This document shows positions 16,237 to 24,298 of a stretch of 64,000 bases of DNA, piece by piece. The position numbers and the translations under genes are program-made. Every line of letters begins with the position of its first letter. The stretch's first letter is position 1. Below the pieces are notes generated by a model. That model did not search any database and was not told where the DNA came from. It worked only from the letters and a program-made list of their open reading frames with translations. The stretch lies in NCBI GenBank assembly GCA_002127285.1, contig NFUW01000002.1, forward strand, positions 954,744 through 1,018,743. The letters run 5' to 3'. This DNA comes from Chitinophagaceae bacterium IBVUCB1. Lineage in GTDB: Bacteria > Bacteroidota > Bacteroidia > Chitinophagales > Chitinophagaceae.

Positions 16237-17679
16237 CTAAAATACAATTTTGGCGAAGCAGATTTGCCTTTTCCTTAAACAAGGTACAATTAACTCTCTT
16301 GCGGCCACTTGTTTTGCCTGTTTGGGCATCCAATCGGCATCATTACTATTAGCCGCGCTAAGCGGTTGCATAGCAACTTTCCCTTCAGCATCCAGGGTAG
16401 CCAATTGTATGCGCGAGCGTACGGTATTAAAATCGTTGAACAGGAAACCCAATGCCCCACCCGAATTAACCATGGCAAATGACGAGAACATACCACCGTC
16501 TTCCTGAGAATACTGGTCTTTACGGATGAAAGAACGCCACTGCCCGTTGCCCTCTGCATCGTAAGACATAGCCATAATATCCCTGTAATTATACTCTCTG
16601 ATAGATGCCCCCATGGTTGGGTAGTAAAATGAATAGTATCCAAAGCCCGGCTGATAGCTATTGCGGTTGGTCATAAAAAAATCTTCGGCTATCAGCACAA
16701 AGCCGCCATCGTTCTTTACTATCAGATTGCGCACCTGAAAATCGCTGAGGGCTTTCTTCTTTGTTTTATCTATACCTGTTTCGTTGCCGTCAAAACTCAT
16801 AAACTTCACCGTTTCGTAGCTACCCGTTTTCAGGTTGTAGTAAGTATATAACACGCCCTCGTATAGCCCGCCTTTTTTATCGGAATAAAAACCCGCTATG
16901 TATATTTTATCGTTGACATTATCCAGCTTCATATAAGTGCCTGCAGCATATTTTTCGCCAAGCGGCAATTCTTTCGGAGTTATCTTTCTTTCAGCCTGTG
17001 GCAGTACTAACAGATATAGCTGGTCGGCATAGCTGCGGTTGCCAGTAGGTGTGTAGGTTGGCAGGTAAAAAGTGCCGTCGTTGTGCAGCAGTCCCTCGCC
17101 TATTTCGGGATAATTACCTGCATTGAACGAGGTATGGCATTTGCTCAATACCGTCAGTTGGTCGTCCAGCCATGTACAGTCTATATGCAGCGTATTGCCT
17201 TTGGTATCTGTTTCATATACAATGATGCGTTTCTTATCTTCAGACACCGCTAAACGGAAGTAATTGCGAGAATTACCAAAGAAAGCCTGCTTGGCTGCAT
17301 CTATCACTACGGGGCGTTTCAGCAGCCTGCCTTTATCATCCAGCAGCGCGGCATATTGGGTTACCTTGCCCCCATCTACCGATTGGTATAATACTACCAT
17401 CTGGTTGGCATAGCTTACAAACCTTGTATCATATATTTTCCCAGAAAAGAAATCGAGTACTACGGTTGCTACTTTCTCCATATTATCGTCATAGGCATCC
17501 AGATAATAACCGTTATTATTGCTGCGGTATATGTATTGCAGCCCGTTTATCTTGCCTGCTATAGCATAGTCGCCCGTGCGCCAGTCATAGCTTTCGTATG
17601 GTGTGTAGTAAACTTCCTGCGCGTGTAGTGTGCTTTGTGCAGCTAAACAAAAGACAATCAGCAGTTTCCAAATTTTCAT
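16237..17679 (-). CDS. secreted hypothetical protein with repetitive beta structure
   Basis: 480 residues from the ATG at 17679, which begins a good signal peptide ending LHAQ; a longer frame upstream lacks such a leader. The mature protein consists of Tyr/Asp/Gly-rich strands spaced as in a beta-propeller, and ends in a conserved ELIVPC-x5-ICFAKI motif that I associate with an uncharacterised Bacteroidota family. No enzyme motif. It lies between the DCC-family gene (46 bp) and the membrane gene (15 bp), so probably in one operon. Confidence 0.6.
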   Translation of the reverse strand: MKIWKLLIVFCLAAQSTLHAQEVYYTPYESYDWRTGDYAIAGKINGLQYIYRSNNNGYYLDAYDDNMEKVATVVLDFFSGKIYDTRFVSYANQMVVLYQSVDGGKVTQYAALLDDKGRLLKRPVVIDAAKQAFFGNSRNYFRLAVSEDKKRIIVYETDTKGNTLHIDCTWLDDQLTVLSKCHTSFNAGNYPEIGEGLLHNDGTFYLPTYTPTGNRSYADQLYLLVLPQAERKITPKELPLGEKYAAGTYMKLDNVNDKIYIAGFYSDKKGGLYEGVLYTYYNLKTGSYETVKFMSFDGNETGIDKTKKKALSDFQVRNLIVKNDGGFVLIAEDFFMTNRNSYQPGFGYYSFYYPTMGASIREYNYRDIMAMSYDAEGNGQWRSFIRKDQYSQEDGGMFSSFAMVNSGGALGFLFNDFNTVRSRIQLATLDAEGKVAMQPLSAANSNDADWMPKQAKQVAARELIVPCLRKRQICFAKIVF

Positions 17680-17725
17680 ATACCCAAATGTAGCAGGTAT
17701 TGCTGATAAAAACAGGTTAAAAATA

Positions 17726-18136
17726 TCAGTCGAGAAAGCGGCTTTGCACATCGGGCGATGGCACCATGCAGCTATCTGTTTTGCCAAACCATTTGTAGCG
17801 GTTACCAGCAATCAGGTTATACACTCCATCCCTTATAAAACGGGGAAATATAAAACCAATCGCCGCCAGCTTATACACACCACCCAGCAGTTGTAAGGTA
17901 CGCAACGCCGCACCCGACTTAGTATACAGCCTACCCCCTTGTTGCAGTATGATGCTATCTGGCAATGTATGGTACTGCGCTTTGTATTGATGGATAATGG
18001 CTGCGCCTGCGGCAGATTGTAGCGATGCAAACCTGAATTGTTGTTGCTTATCTCTGCGGATAACGAATTGCACACTGGCATTGCAAAGCTTGCATACGCC
18101 ATCAAAGTACAATACAGGTAGTTCCTTATCGCTCAT
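17726..18136 (-). CDS. DCC-family thiol-disulfide oxidoreductase (DUF393)
   Basis: 136 residues. The family signature VLYFDGVCKLCN near the N-terminus includes the FDG-x-C-x-x-C motif; the name DCC reflects the Asp and two Cys. A conserved D-S segment follows, and the C-terminal half holds the YKLAAI and RYKWFGK motifs. The biological role is not firmly established. The start codon overlaps the end of the upstream lipoprotein gene by 11 bases, suggesting translational coupling. Confidence 0.85.
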   Translation of the reverse strand: MSDKELPVLYFDGVCKLCNASVQFVIRRDKQQQFRFASLQSAAGAAIIHQYKAQYHTLPDSIILQQGGRLYTKSGAALRTLQLLGGVYKLAAIGFIFPRFIRDGVYNLIAGNRYKWFGKTDSCMVPSPDVQSRFLD

Positions 18137-18404
18137 TGGCAGGTGCAGGTGTCAGCGAATCTTGTTTTTTGATATAGGCATCTACTATCGAGTCTGTTTT
18201 GGCTTTCACCTCTATAGATATGCGGGCATCTAAGTCAATAGCAGCTTGTTCTTCTATGCTTGGCAGTTTGGTAGCTATGATGGAGTCGGCTTTGGCTTTT
18301 ATTTCTTTCTGCGTCAACGTACGTTCTTCTTTAGCGCAAGCTGCCAATAATGCCATTAGTGTAATACTTGCTATTGTAGGAAAGCCTTTCATCATCTTCA
18401 TCAT
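18126..18404 (-). CDS. small lipoprotein, helical
   Basis: 92 residues: a hydrophobic leader ending in a lipobox (LLAAC, Cys near residue 23), then an Ala/Lys/Asp-rich helical region in which two similar segments (KAKADSI and KAKTDSI) recur about 40 residues apart. Function unknown. It is the first gene of an apparent operon running down to purQ and dsbD, and it overlaps the DCC gene by 11 bases. Confidence 0.65.
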   Translation of the reverse strand: MMKMMKGFPTIASITLMALLAACAKEERTLTQKEIKAKADSIIATKLPSIEEQAAIDLDARISIEVKAKTDSIVDAYIKKQDSLTPAPANER

Positions 18405-18538
18405 CCTGTATGCAAAGTTATGACAATTCGCAGCGAATACTATGCCAAAGCATCTGTATTGGCAGGTATTAGCACATAAATTTTAGGCTTTTCTTATATG
18501 AAATAAGGAAGGAATTACGGAAATTTACAATAGCAACC

Positions 18539-19195
18539 ATGCGCAGCTACATAGCCTATATCGTTTTGTGCATTGCCTTTTGTACAAGTGGCAGCCAAGC
18601 CCATGCGCAGCAAGGGGCAAACGATACCATACTGCTGGGCGGTATAGTTGTGGGGCCCGATACGTTTGCAATGGTGTATCTGGAAGATTTTGAAAAAATA
18701 GGCAAACTACCACGCCACCTTGCCCGCAAGCGTGCCGCGCAAGACAGGCTGCGGTATAACGTGTATAAAGTGTATCCATACGCCATAGTGGCTGCCGAGG
18801 TGCTGAAAGACGTGGACGTGAACCTTGAAAAATACAAGGACGATAAAAAGAAGCGCAAAGAATACCTGAAAAAAGTAGAGAAAGAACTGAACAGACGCTT
18901 TAAGGGCGAGTTGGAAGAACTGACCATAACACAAGGGCAGCTATTGGTAAAACTCATCAACAGGCAGACGGGCAAAAACTGTTACGGCATCATCCGAGAG
19001 TTGAAAGGCGGCTTTTCTGCCGTAGTGTGGCAGTCGGTAGCCTTAATATTCAGTAACAACCTGAAACGCGAGTACGACCCCGAAGACCGCGATAAAGAAA
19101 TAGAAACCATTGTTACCGACCTTGAAGCCAACTACTATTACAAATACAAATACCAACGGCAGAACGCGTTGATGTATGGAAAGAGGAAGACGTAA
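18539..19195 (+). CDS. DUF4294-family secreted protein
   Basis: 218 residues with a signal peptide ending AHAQ. It is followed by a strand-rich start and then a long highly charged helical region (about 60-140, Lys/Glu/Arg rich). The segment YPYA-x-x-A-x-VLKDVD and the later KL-x-NRQTG-x-NCYGIIRELKGG match DUF4294, a Bacteroidota family of unknown function. It is transcribed divergently from the preceding lipoprotein operon. Downstream lies a repeat-rich region. Confidence 0.75.
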   Translation: MRSYIAYIVLCIAFCTSGSQAHAQQGANDTILLGGIVVGPDTFAMVYLEDFEKIGKLPRHLARKRAAQDRLRYNVYKVYPYAIVAAEVLKDVDVNLEKYKDDKKKRKEYLKKVEKELNRRFKGELEELTITQGQLLVKLINRQTGKNCYGIIRELKGGFSAVVWQSVALIFSNNLKREYDPEDRDKEIETIVTDLEANYYYKYKYQRQNALMYGKRKT

Positions 19196-19233
19196 GAAAA
19201 CTTTTAGGTGAAGAATACTTGGGGTGTCCAACT

Positions 19234-19308
19234 GTTCAAGTGTTCAATATTGAACAGTGGGACAGTTTTATTACTCGCGTCATTGCGAGGCACGAAGCAA
19301 TCTCACGA
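19234..19308. repeat. 75-bp direct repeat, unit 1
   Basis: Begins with GTTCAAGTGTTCAATATTGAAC and ends ...GCAATCTCACGA. It is identical to unit 2 (19320-19394) except for one base; the period is 86 bp. It contains the perfect palindrome TGTTCAATATTGAACA and a CGTCATTGCGAGG segment that also recurs, inverted and degenerate, at 29327-29363. Confidence 0.8.
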
Positions 19309-19319
19309 TATAAGAGGGT

Positions 19320-19394
19320 GTTCAAGTGTTCAATATTGAACAGTGGGACTGTTTTATTACTCGCGTCATTGCGAGGCACGAAGCAATCTCACGA
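19320..19394. repeat. 75-bp direct repeat, unit 2
   Basis: Second copy, with one mismatch to unit 1. A third partial copy begins at 19404 and runs into a large palindrome. Confidence 0.8.
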
Positions 19395-19402
19395 AATGAG
19401 GG

Positions 19403-19434
19403 TGTTCAAGTGTTCAACATTGAACACTTGAACA
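19403..19434. repeat. perfect 15-bp-arm palindrome upstream of the AbiC-like gene
   Basis: TGTTCAAGTGTTCAA and its exact reverse complement, separated by two bases, ending 48 bp before the predicted start codon. It could be an operator, a cruciform, or a terminator-like hairpin that insulates the gene. Confidence 0.7.
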
Positions 19435-19481
19435 AATGGGACAGAAAGCGTAAATTGTATTAATAAAAATGTAATAATGCT

Positions 19482-20564
19482 ATGAAAACAGTACTGAACT
19501 ATTGTATGAAAAAAATGCTAAGCGAACAATTTAGCAGGTTTTTAGTGTTCTTAGGATTTGTAATCATTGTTATTAGCGTTATACTATTTGCATACAAACA
19601 TGATGTTAATACAAATGAACAAATTGATAGTTCATTACTTGATAATTTCGGAAGTTTTATTTCTGGAAGCGTTGGTTCATTATGGGCATTAGCTGGTGTA
19701 GTATTATTTTATGTTGCATTAGAAAAACAAAAGGAAGCACTACAATTACAAAAAACAGAATTAGACCTTACACGAAAAGAATTAAAGGGGCAAAGAGAAG
19801 AATTTGAAAAGCAGAACGAAACATTAAGTCAACAACGCTTTGAGAATACTTTTTTTAGTTTATTAAAGGCTCAACAGGATATTAGAGATAATTTAGAAGT
19901 AGTTGGTGGATTTACTTATAGAGGACATCGTTATTTTAATGAAAGAGTAAATAAATTTAGGCGTACCTATAATGAGTTAAGTGATAAAATAAAGGAGTCT
20001 GAAAAAATAGAAAAGACTGATAATAGTCTTATAAAATTTTGGGGAAAGGAAATGGATAAGTACAAAGTTAACGACGTTAAAAGTTTTTATTCTCCAAGTT
20101 TTATATCGAGAGTAGTATATTCTGATTTTTATAATGAAAATCATATCCAACTTGGGCACTACTTTAGACATTTATATCATGTACTTAGATTTGTAAGAGA
20201 TAATGAAGATAACGAACTGAACCCAATAGAAAGAGAATTATATGAGCATGAAGATTCATATGAAGAATTAATAGAAGAATTTAAAACTGAAGAAGAAAGA
20301 ATTAAAAAGAAATACGCAAAATATGCTCAGTACATTCAGGCGCAGATGAGTAGTGGTGAGTTGTTACTATTGTTTTATAATGCTCTATTTTTTCCAAAGA
20401 TGAAAGAAATGATTTATCGCTATAAATTATTAGATGGTTTAAATGTTGAAGATTTACTAAACCCTGAATTTGACATTGAGTTTTATAAGGGTGAATCATT
20501 TGTAGGTGGTGCGAAATATCTCAAATTAAATTTTAAATCAAGAAATTCTATTTTGAAACCATAA
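19482..20564 (+). CDS. putative phage abortive infection protein (AbiC-like, putAbiC family)
   Basis: 360 residues. Two N-terminal membrane helices (about 17-40 and 62-85) are followed by a Lys/Glu/Gln coiled coil (about 85-125) that runs into FENTFFSLLKAQQ, and then an alpha-helical cytosolic domain. The C-terminal block HYFRHLYHVLRF ... YIQAQMSSGELLLLFYN (about 220-300) is the pattern I know from putative AbiC-type abortive-infection proteins. It is much more AT-rich than its neighbours. TGTTCAA/TTGAACA repeats lie on both sides, so it looks acquired. No second defence gene adjoins it. Family assignment is from motif memory only. Confidence 0.7.
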   Translation: MKTVLNYCMKKMLSEQFSRFLVFLGFVIIVISVILFAYKHDVNTNEQIDSSLLDNFGSFISGSVGSLWALAGVVLFYVALEKQKEALQLQKTELDLTRKELKGQREEFEKQNETLSQQRFENTFFSLLKAQQDIRDNLEVVGGFTYRGHRYFNERVNKFRRTYNELSDKIKESEKIEKTDNSLIKFWGKEMDKYKVNDVKSFYSPSFISRVVYSDFYNENHIQLGHYFRHLYHVLRFVRDNEDNELNPIERELYEHEDSYEELIEEFKTEEERIKKKYAKYAQYIQAQMSSGELLLLFYNALFFPKMKEMIYRYKLLDGLNVEDLLNPEFDIEFYKGESFVGGAKYLKLNFKSRNSILKP

Positions 20565-20565
20565 C

Positions 20566-20615
20566 TGTTCAATCGTTGAACAGTTGAACACCTTGAACAG
20601 TTGAACACTTGAACA
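20566..20615. repeat. TTGAACA iteron cluster downstream of the AbiC-like gene
   Basis: One TGTTCAA and five TTGAACA copies (at 20576, 20584, 20593, 20601, 20609), spaced 8-9 bp, starting two bases after the stop codon. The first pair forms CTGTTCAA-TCG-TTGAACAG and may act as a terminator. The same heptamer occurs on the left side of the gene. Confidence 0.75.
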
Positions 20616-20638
20616 CCCTCTCTTTCCATCCATATTAA

Positions 20639-20646
20639 TACCTTTG
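20639..20646 (+). promoter_or_regulatory. -7 promoter box of bshB1
   Basis: TACCTTTG, a full TAnnTTTG match, 17 bp before the GTG start and immediately right of the iteron cluster. Confidence 0.55.
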
Positions 20647-20663
20647 CACCCAAATAACACAAA

Positions 20664-21395
20664 GTGAAACTTCAGGTCTTAGCCATTGCCGTCCATCCCG
20701 ATGATATTGAATTGAGTGCAGCAGGTACGCTCATCAAGCATGCCCGTATGGGGCAGCAGGTAGGTATTATAGACCTGACGGCTGGCGAGTTGGGTACACG
20801 TGGCACACCGCAGCTACGGCTGCAAGAGGCTGCCGATGCTGCCCGCATCATGGGTATGGCGATACGCGAAAACCTCGGTATGCGCGATGGCTTTATCGTA
20901 AACGACGAGGCACACCAACTGCAACTGATACAATACATACGCAAATACCAACCCGAAATAGTAATAGCCAACGCCATAGCTGACCGCCACCCCGACCACG
21001 GCAAGGCGGGCAGGCTCATAGCCGATGCTTGTTTCCTGTCTGGCTTGCGGAAGATTGAAACCACGCTAGATGGTGCTACGCAGGCAGCATGGCGGCCCAA
21101 AAGGGTGTATCACATGATACAAGACAGGTTTACCGAACCCAGCTTTATAGTAGATGTAAGCAGCACCCATGCCACCAAAATGGAAGCCGTAAAAGCCTAT
21201 AAAAGCCAGTTTCACAACCCCGACTCTACCGAACCGCTTACTTATATATCAAAAGGCGGTTTTCTGGAGGCTATCGAAGCCCGTGCCATGCTGCTGGGAA
21301 AGCGCATTGGCGTAGCTTACGGCGAGGGTTTTGTAAGCGAAAACACGCCCGGCATAGACGGCCTCGACGCTCTGTTGCTGCCCGAAATAGCATAG
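20664..21395 (+). CDS. bshB1: bacillithiol biosynthesis deacetylase BshB1
   Basis: 243 residues of the LmbE/PIG-L zinc deacetylase fold, which removes acetyl from GlcNAc-malate in bacillithiol synthesis. The zinc motif AVHPDDIELSAAG is near residue 10 (HPDD, with His and Asp as ligands and catalytic base). The second His motif is ADRHPDHGKA (about 107-116). LGMRDG and AYKSQFHNPDS match BshB1 specifically rather than mycothiol MshB. The start is a GTG; no in-frame ATG precedes it after the -7 box. It implies that the organism uses bacillithiol; bshA and bshC are not in the window. Confidence 0.92.
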   Translation: MKLQVLAIAVHPDDIELSAAGTLIKHARMGQQVGIIDLTAGELGTRGTPQLRLQEAADAARIMGMAIRENLGMRDGFIVNDEAHQLQLIQYIRKYQPEIVIANAIADRHPDHGKAGRLIADACFLSGLRKIETTLDGATQAAWRPKRVYHMIQDRFTEPSFIVDVSSTHATKMEAVKAYKSQFHNPDSTEPLTYISKGGFLEAIEARAMLLGKRIGVAYGEGFVSENTPGIDGLDALLLPEIA

Positions 21396-21448
21396 ATTTG
21401 CCCGCTATACGCCGAAAACCATAGAATTTTGAAATAAATTTTGAGATT

Positions 21449-21482
21449 TTGGCTTTTTAGTTTTGAATTTTTACTACCTTTG
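21449..21482 (+). promoter_or_regulatory. promoter of rpmB-rpmG-DUF4295
   Basis: TTG, 23-bp spacer, TACCTTTG (21475-21482), 20 bp upstream of the rpmB start. Confidence 0.6.
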
Positions 21483-21502
21483 CAGTCCTAAATTTTAAAA
21501 GA

Positions 21503-21739
21503 ATGGCACGCGTTTGTCAGGTAACAGGCAGAAAACCCGTAACAGGTCACAAAATATCTTTCTCGAACAAGAAGGCTAAACGCCGCTTCCTGCCCAACTT
21601 GCAGGTAAAGCGTTTCTTCCTTGCAGAAGAAGACCGTTGGGTTACATTGAAATTGACTACAGATGCTATCCGCACTATTAACAAAAATGGTCTGTTGACC
21701 GTTGTTAAAGAATTGCGCGCACAAGGTCAGAAAATCTAA
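21503..21739 (+). CDS. rpmB: 50S ribosomal protein L28
   Basis: 78 residues, full length. It begins MARVCQVTGRKP, which carries the CQ-x-TGK/R start of L28, followed by the NKKAKRRFLPNLQ basic rRNA-binding strand and the conserved KRFFLAEEDRWV segment. Only one Cys remains, so it is the zinc-free form. First gene of a three-gene unit. Confidence 0.97.
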   Translation: MARVCQVTGRKPVTGHKISFSNKKAKRRFLPNLQVKRFFLAEEDRWVTLKLTTDAIRTINKNGLLTVVKELRAQGQKI

Positions 21740-21778
21740 GTATCTCTAAAGTAAGTAAAGTAATAAACGCATATAGCA

Positions 21779-21961
21779 ATGGCTAAAAAAGGAAACCGCG
21801 TTCAGGTAATATTGGAATGCACAGAGCATAAAAACAGCGGTATGCCCGGCACAAGCCGTTATATTACCACTAAAAATAAAAAGAACACACCAGAGCGTAT
21901 AGAGTTGAAGAAATACAACGATATACTGAAAAAGGTAACTGTTCACAAAGAAATTAAATAA
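21779..21961 (+). CDS. rpmG: 50S ribosomal protein L33
   Basis: 60 residues: [18 protein letters not shown] start, then [19 protein letters not shown], the L33 hallmark. One Cys near the N-terminus; the CxxC pairs of zinc-binding L33 are absent. Second gene of the rpmB unit, 39 bp after it. Confidence 0.97.
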   Translation: MAKKGNRVQVILECTEHKNSGMPGTSRYITTKNKKNTPERIELKKYNDILKKVTVHKEIK

Positions 21962-21986
21962 TTTTATTTCATAATACTGAAGAATT

Positions 21987-22157
21987 ATGGCAAAAGCAGC
22001 TAAAACCGCAATTAAGAAAGACCCGAAGCTGGCAGCGGAAGCTAAGAACTATACAAAAGTAATAAAGGCAGTACGCAGCCCCAAAACAGGTGCTTATACC
22101 TTTAAGGAGCAGATGATGCACAAGGACAAGGTAAAAGATTTCCTTGCTGCAAAATAA
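21987..22157 (+). CDS. DUF4295 small basic protein
   Basis: 56 residues, very Lys/Ala rich, ending in KSPKTG-like (here RSPKTGAYTFKEQM) and DKVKDFLAAK motifs. These match the DUF4295 family that follows rpmB-rpmG in Bacteroidota, and it probably acts at or near the ribosome (inference from position and charge). The start is 25 bp after rpmG. In relatives ftsY often follows; here a terminator does. Confidence 0.88.
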   Translation: MAKAAKTAIKKDPKLAAEAKNYTKVIKAVRSPKTGAYTFKEQMMHKDKVKDFLAAK

Positions 22158-22221
22158 CACAGCCTCTATAGACTAAGACTTATCAACGCTTATAGCCTTA
22201 GTACTTATTCTACCATATTGC

Positions 22222-22247
22222 AAAGCCGCTCTGTACAGAGCGGCTTT
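22222..22247 (+). terminator. terminator of the rpmB operon
   Basis: A 26-bp perfect palindrome with arms AAAGCCGCTCTG / CAGAGCGGCTTT. The U tract after it is weak. The rest of the 22158-22482 gap shows nothing recognisable apart from a TAACTTTA box (one mismatch to the -7 consensus) near 22453-22460. Confidence 0.75.
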
Positions 22248-22482
22248 AGTTATTTTGGATTACAAAAAGACAATTAGTTATATCCCTTATTTGAATTGAT
22301 ATATGCTCAAGCTACATTGAGAAACAATGGTGTCAATGTTATTTACAATTACAGAGCTTTTTGTCTGTCTCAAATATCCTCGAGAATACAAATCCTTAAA
22401 TCATAAAATTATCTAAATACTTTATTGGGCATACCTGTTTAGCTCATATATACTAACTTTATGCTAATCAGAAACATGATGT

Positions 22483-22857
22483 ATGAAAGCTACTATTACA
22501 TTGATGGCTGTATTTGCCGCACTGCAATGCACCGCACAAGTGGACTTGAGCAAAGACCCCGGCAAACCGGTATTACCTGCTAAAAAAAGTAATGCCCAGT
22601 TGCTTAAAGAATCGCAGCAGCCCGCACAGGCACAGCCAGCAGATAGTGTAAACCCGAATACCTACAAAGCAGGTAATATGGCTACATCGCCCGATGGCAG
22701 GCAGTATGGAGAGGGTGGTATGCTCAATCAGCAATCGCAGCAATACAATATAGGCAATGGCGGCACCAAAGCTACCAATACCATCAACTACGATAATAGC
22801 GGGCGTATACAAGGCAGCAGCACTACTCTGGAGTTTGGCAAAAAGAAAAAGAAATAA
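22483..22857 (+). CDS. small secreted low-complexity protein
   Basis: 124 residues with a signal peptide ending CTAQ, followed by a Gln/Asn/Gly/Ser-rich low-complexity chain with no Cys in the mature part, ending in a Lys-rich tail (five Lys). No family recognised. It precedes the two amidase-like genes on the same strand by 49 bp and could share their transcript. Confidence 0.6.
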   Translation: MKATITLMAVFAALQCTAQVDLSKDPGKPVLPAKKSNAQLLKESQQPAQAQPADSVNPNTYKAGNMATSPDGRQYGEGGMLNQQSQQYNIGNGGTKATNTINYDNSGRIQGSSTTLEFGKKKKK

Positions 22858-22906
22858 TTTCTCACTCTTTCCCTTATTTTTATAATACATCAAAACCTGT
22901 ACTTGT

Positions 22907-23509
22907 ATGAAAAAACTGACATTACTGTTGCTGGCAACACTCTGCCTGAGCCTGAACACACAAGCCCAAAAAATCAAACTGATTATAGATGCCGCACACG
23001 GTGGGCAAGATGCAGGGGCTACTGCTGTGCTGACTGCTGATAAGGAAAGCGACTTGTGCCTGCAATTTGCACAGGCATTGCAAGAAGAGGCGCAGAAAAA
23101 AGAAATAGAAGTAGTGATGGTGCGTAGCGAAGATGAATATGTAGCCCTGCAAGACAGAAATAATAACCAACCTGAAGATGGAGTAAAATCTTACTACATA
23201 TCCTTCCATATGAATGCAGGCACTACTGGCAACGAACGAGGTGCAGCGATACAATACAACGGCAAAAGCCCTCATGCCGACCAATTAAAGCAATTAGCAG
23301 ATAAATTGAAAGCTGGCTTTAATCGCATCAATCTAATTGGAACACTTGTTAATGATAACTGTGGTGCAATGGTTATTAAAAACAGCCAGATACCTGCTGT
23401 GCTGATAGAACCAGGCTATATAACTAATAACGAAGATCTAAGAAGCCTTAAAGAGAAAAGCACACAACAAGAAATAGCTATGCTTATTGTGAAAGCTATA
23501 ACAGAATAA
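22907..23509 (+). CDS. N-acetylmuramoyl-L-alanine amidase (Amidase_3), periplasmic
   Basis: 200 residues: signal peptide ending TQAQ, then a single Amidase_3 domain without SPOR or LysM parts. The zinc ligands His31 (DAAHGG), Glu47 (DKESDL) and His101 (SFHMN) and the catalytic Glu168 (PAVLIEPGY) are all present. It is therefore predicted to cut the bond between MurNAc and L-Ala in peptidoglycan, perhaps for daughter-cell separation or recycling. It is compact for the family. A paralogue lacking the catalytic Glu follows 101 bp downstream. Confidence 0.88.
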   Translation: MKKLTLLLLATLCLSLNTQAQKIKLIIDAAHGGQDAGATAVLTADKESDLCLQFAQALQEEAQKKEIEVVMVRSEDEYVALQDRNNNQPEDGVKSYYISFHMNAGTTGNERGAAIQYNGKSPHADQLKQLADKLKAGFNRINLIGTLVNDNCGAMVIKNSQIPAVLIEPGYITNNEDLRSLKEKSTQQEIAMLIVKAITE

Positions 23510-23610
23510 ATACCAACTAAATAGAGCAAAGGGGCTGTCTTACAAGGCAGCTTCTTTCGTTTATGGAAAGAAGCCGTATTTTTATATACTGATACGCAAT
23601 ACTACTGATA

Positions 23611-24222
23611 ATGATAAAACGCATACTAATTGCCATACTGGCATTGTTGCTAACAAGCACTAACACGTACAGCCAAAAGATAAAGTTGATAATAGACGCC
23701 GGGCATGGTGGCAAAGACTTTGGTGCCAAAAACAATGCAGGCGATAAAGAAAGCGACCTGTGCCTGGTAATGGCAGAAGTACTGCAAAAATATGCGCTGG
23801 AAAACGGTATGGAAGTACTGATGACACGTACAAAAAAAGAACAAACCCTTACACACGAACAACGCAGCGGTTATAAAGCTGATAAGATTTACAAATACTA
23901 CTACATATCGCTGCATATGGATAAAGACAAAAAGGCCTCTACACGCGGCAATAAACTATACTATTGCTCTAAGGCTGTTAATTCAGGTGTAGGTATGAAA
24001 CTGGCTGAAAGAATAGGAAAAGGACTGGAAAAACTGAATGGCAATAAATCTGTTACAGAAGATAAAGATGCCGTCATTCTAAAAAGAAATACCGTACCAT
24101 CTGTAATGGTATATTACGGCCATGTAACCAACCCGCAAGATGTGAAACTTGCCAAAGACCCCGCATACCAGCGAGAAGTGTGTATGCTCATTATTCGCAG
24201 TATTATGGAGACGAGGTATTAA
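23611..24222 (+). CDS. Amidase_3-family protein lacking the catalytic Glu (predicted pseudo-amidase)
   Basis: 203 residues, paralogous along its whole length to the preceding amidase (same signal-peptide layout, SQKIKLIIDAGHGG start, DKESDLCL). The zinc ligands His32, Glu47 and His102 are kept. At the position aligned with catalytic Glu168 the sequence reads PSVMVYYGHVTN, i.e. Tyr168. It may thus bind peptidoglycan or zinc without cutting, or regulate its partner, as inactive amidase homologues do elsewhere (inference). It has its own weak -7-like box (TATTTTTA) upstream and a terminator downstream. Confidence 0.8.
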   Translation: MIKRILIAILALLLTSTNTYSQKIKLIIDAGHGGKDFGAKNNAGDKESDLCLVMAEVLQKYALENGMEVLMTRTKKEQTLTHEQRSGYKADKIYKYYYISLHMDKDKKASTRGNKLYYCSKAVNSGVGMKLAERIGKGLEKLNGNKSVTEDKDAVILKRNTVPSVMVYYGHVTNPQDVKLAKDPAYQREVCMLIIRSIMETRY

Positions 24223-24248
24223 ACAATATCATGCATAATTAAATTATA

Positions 24249-24269
24249 AAGGCACCTAATGGGTGCCTT
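24249..24269. terminator. bidirectional terminator between pseudo-amidase and PDH E2
   Basis: Stem AAGGCACC / GGTGCCTT, between convergent genes. Confidence 0.75.
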
Positions 24270-24298
24270 CTTTATGTATTGTTATTACATATTAGGTT

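Noticed and set aside
19234-19434. CRISPR-like or phage attachment site
   Set aside because: Only two and a half units with period 86 bp, no constant spacer, no integrase; better described as direct repeats.
22907-24222. Second amidase as a sequencing error or pseudogene
   Set aside because: The frame is intact, full length, and the Glu to Tyr change needs more than one base, so a simple error is unlikely.
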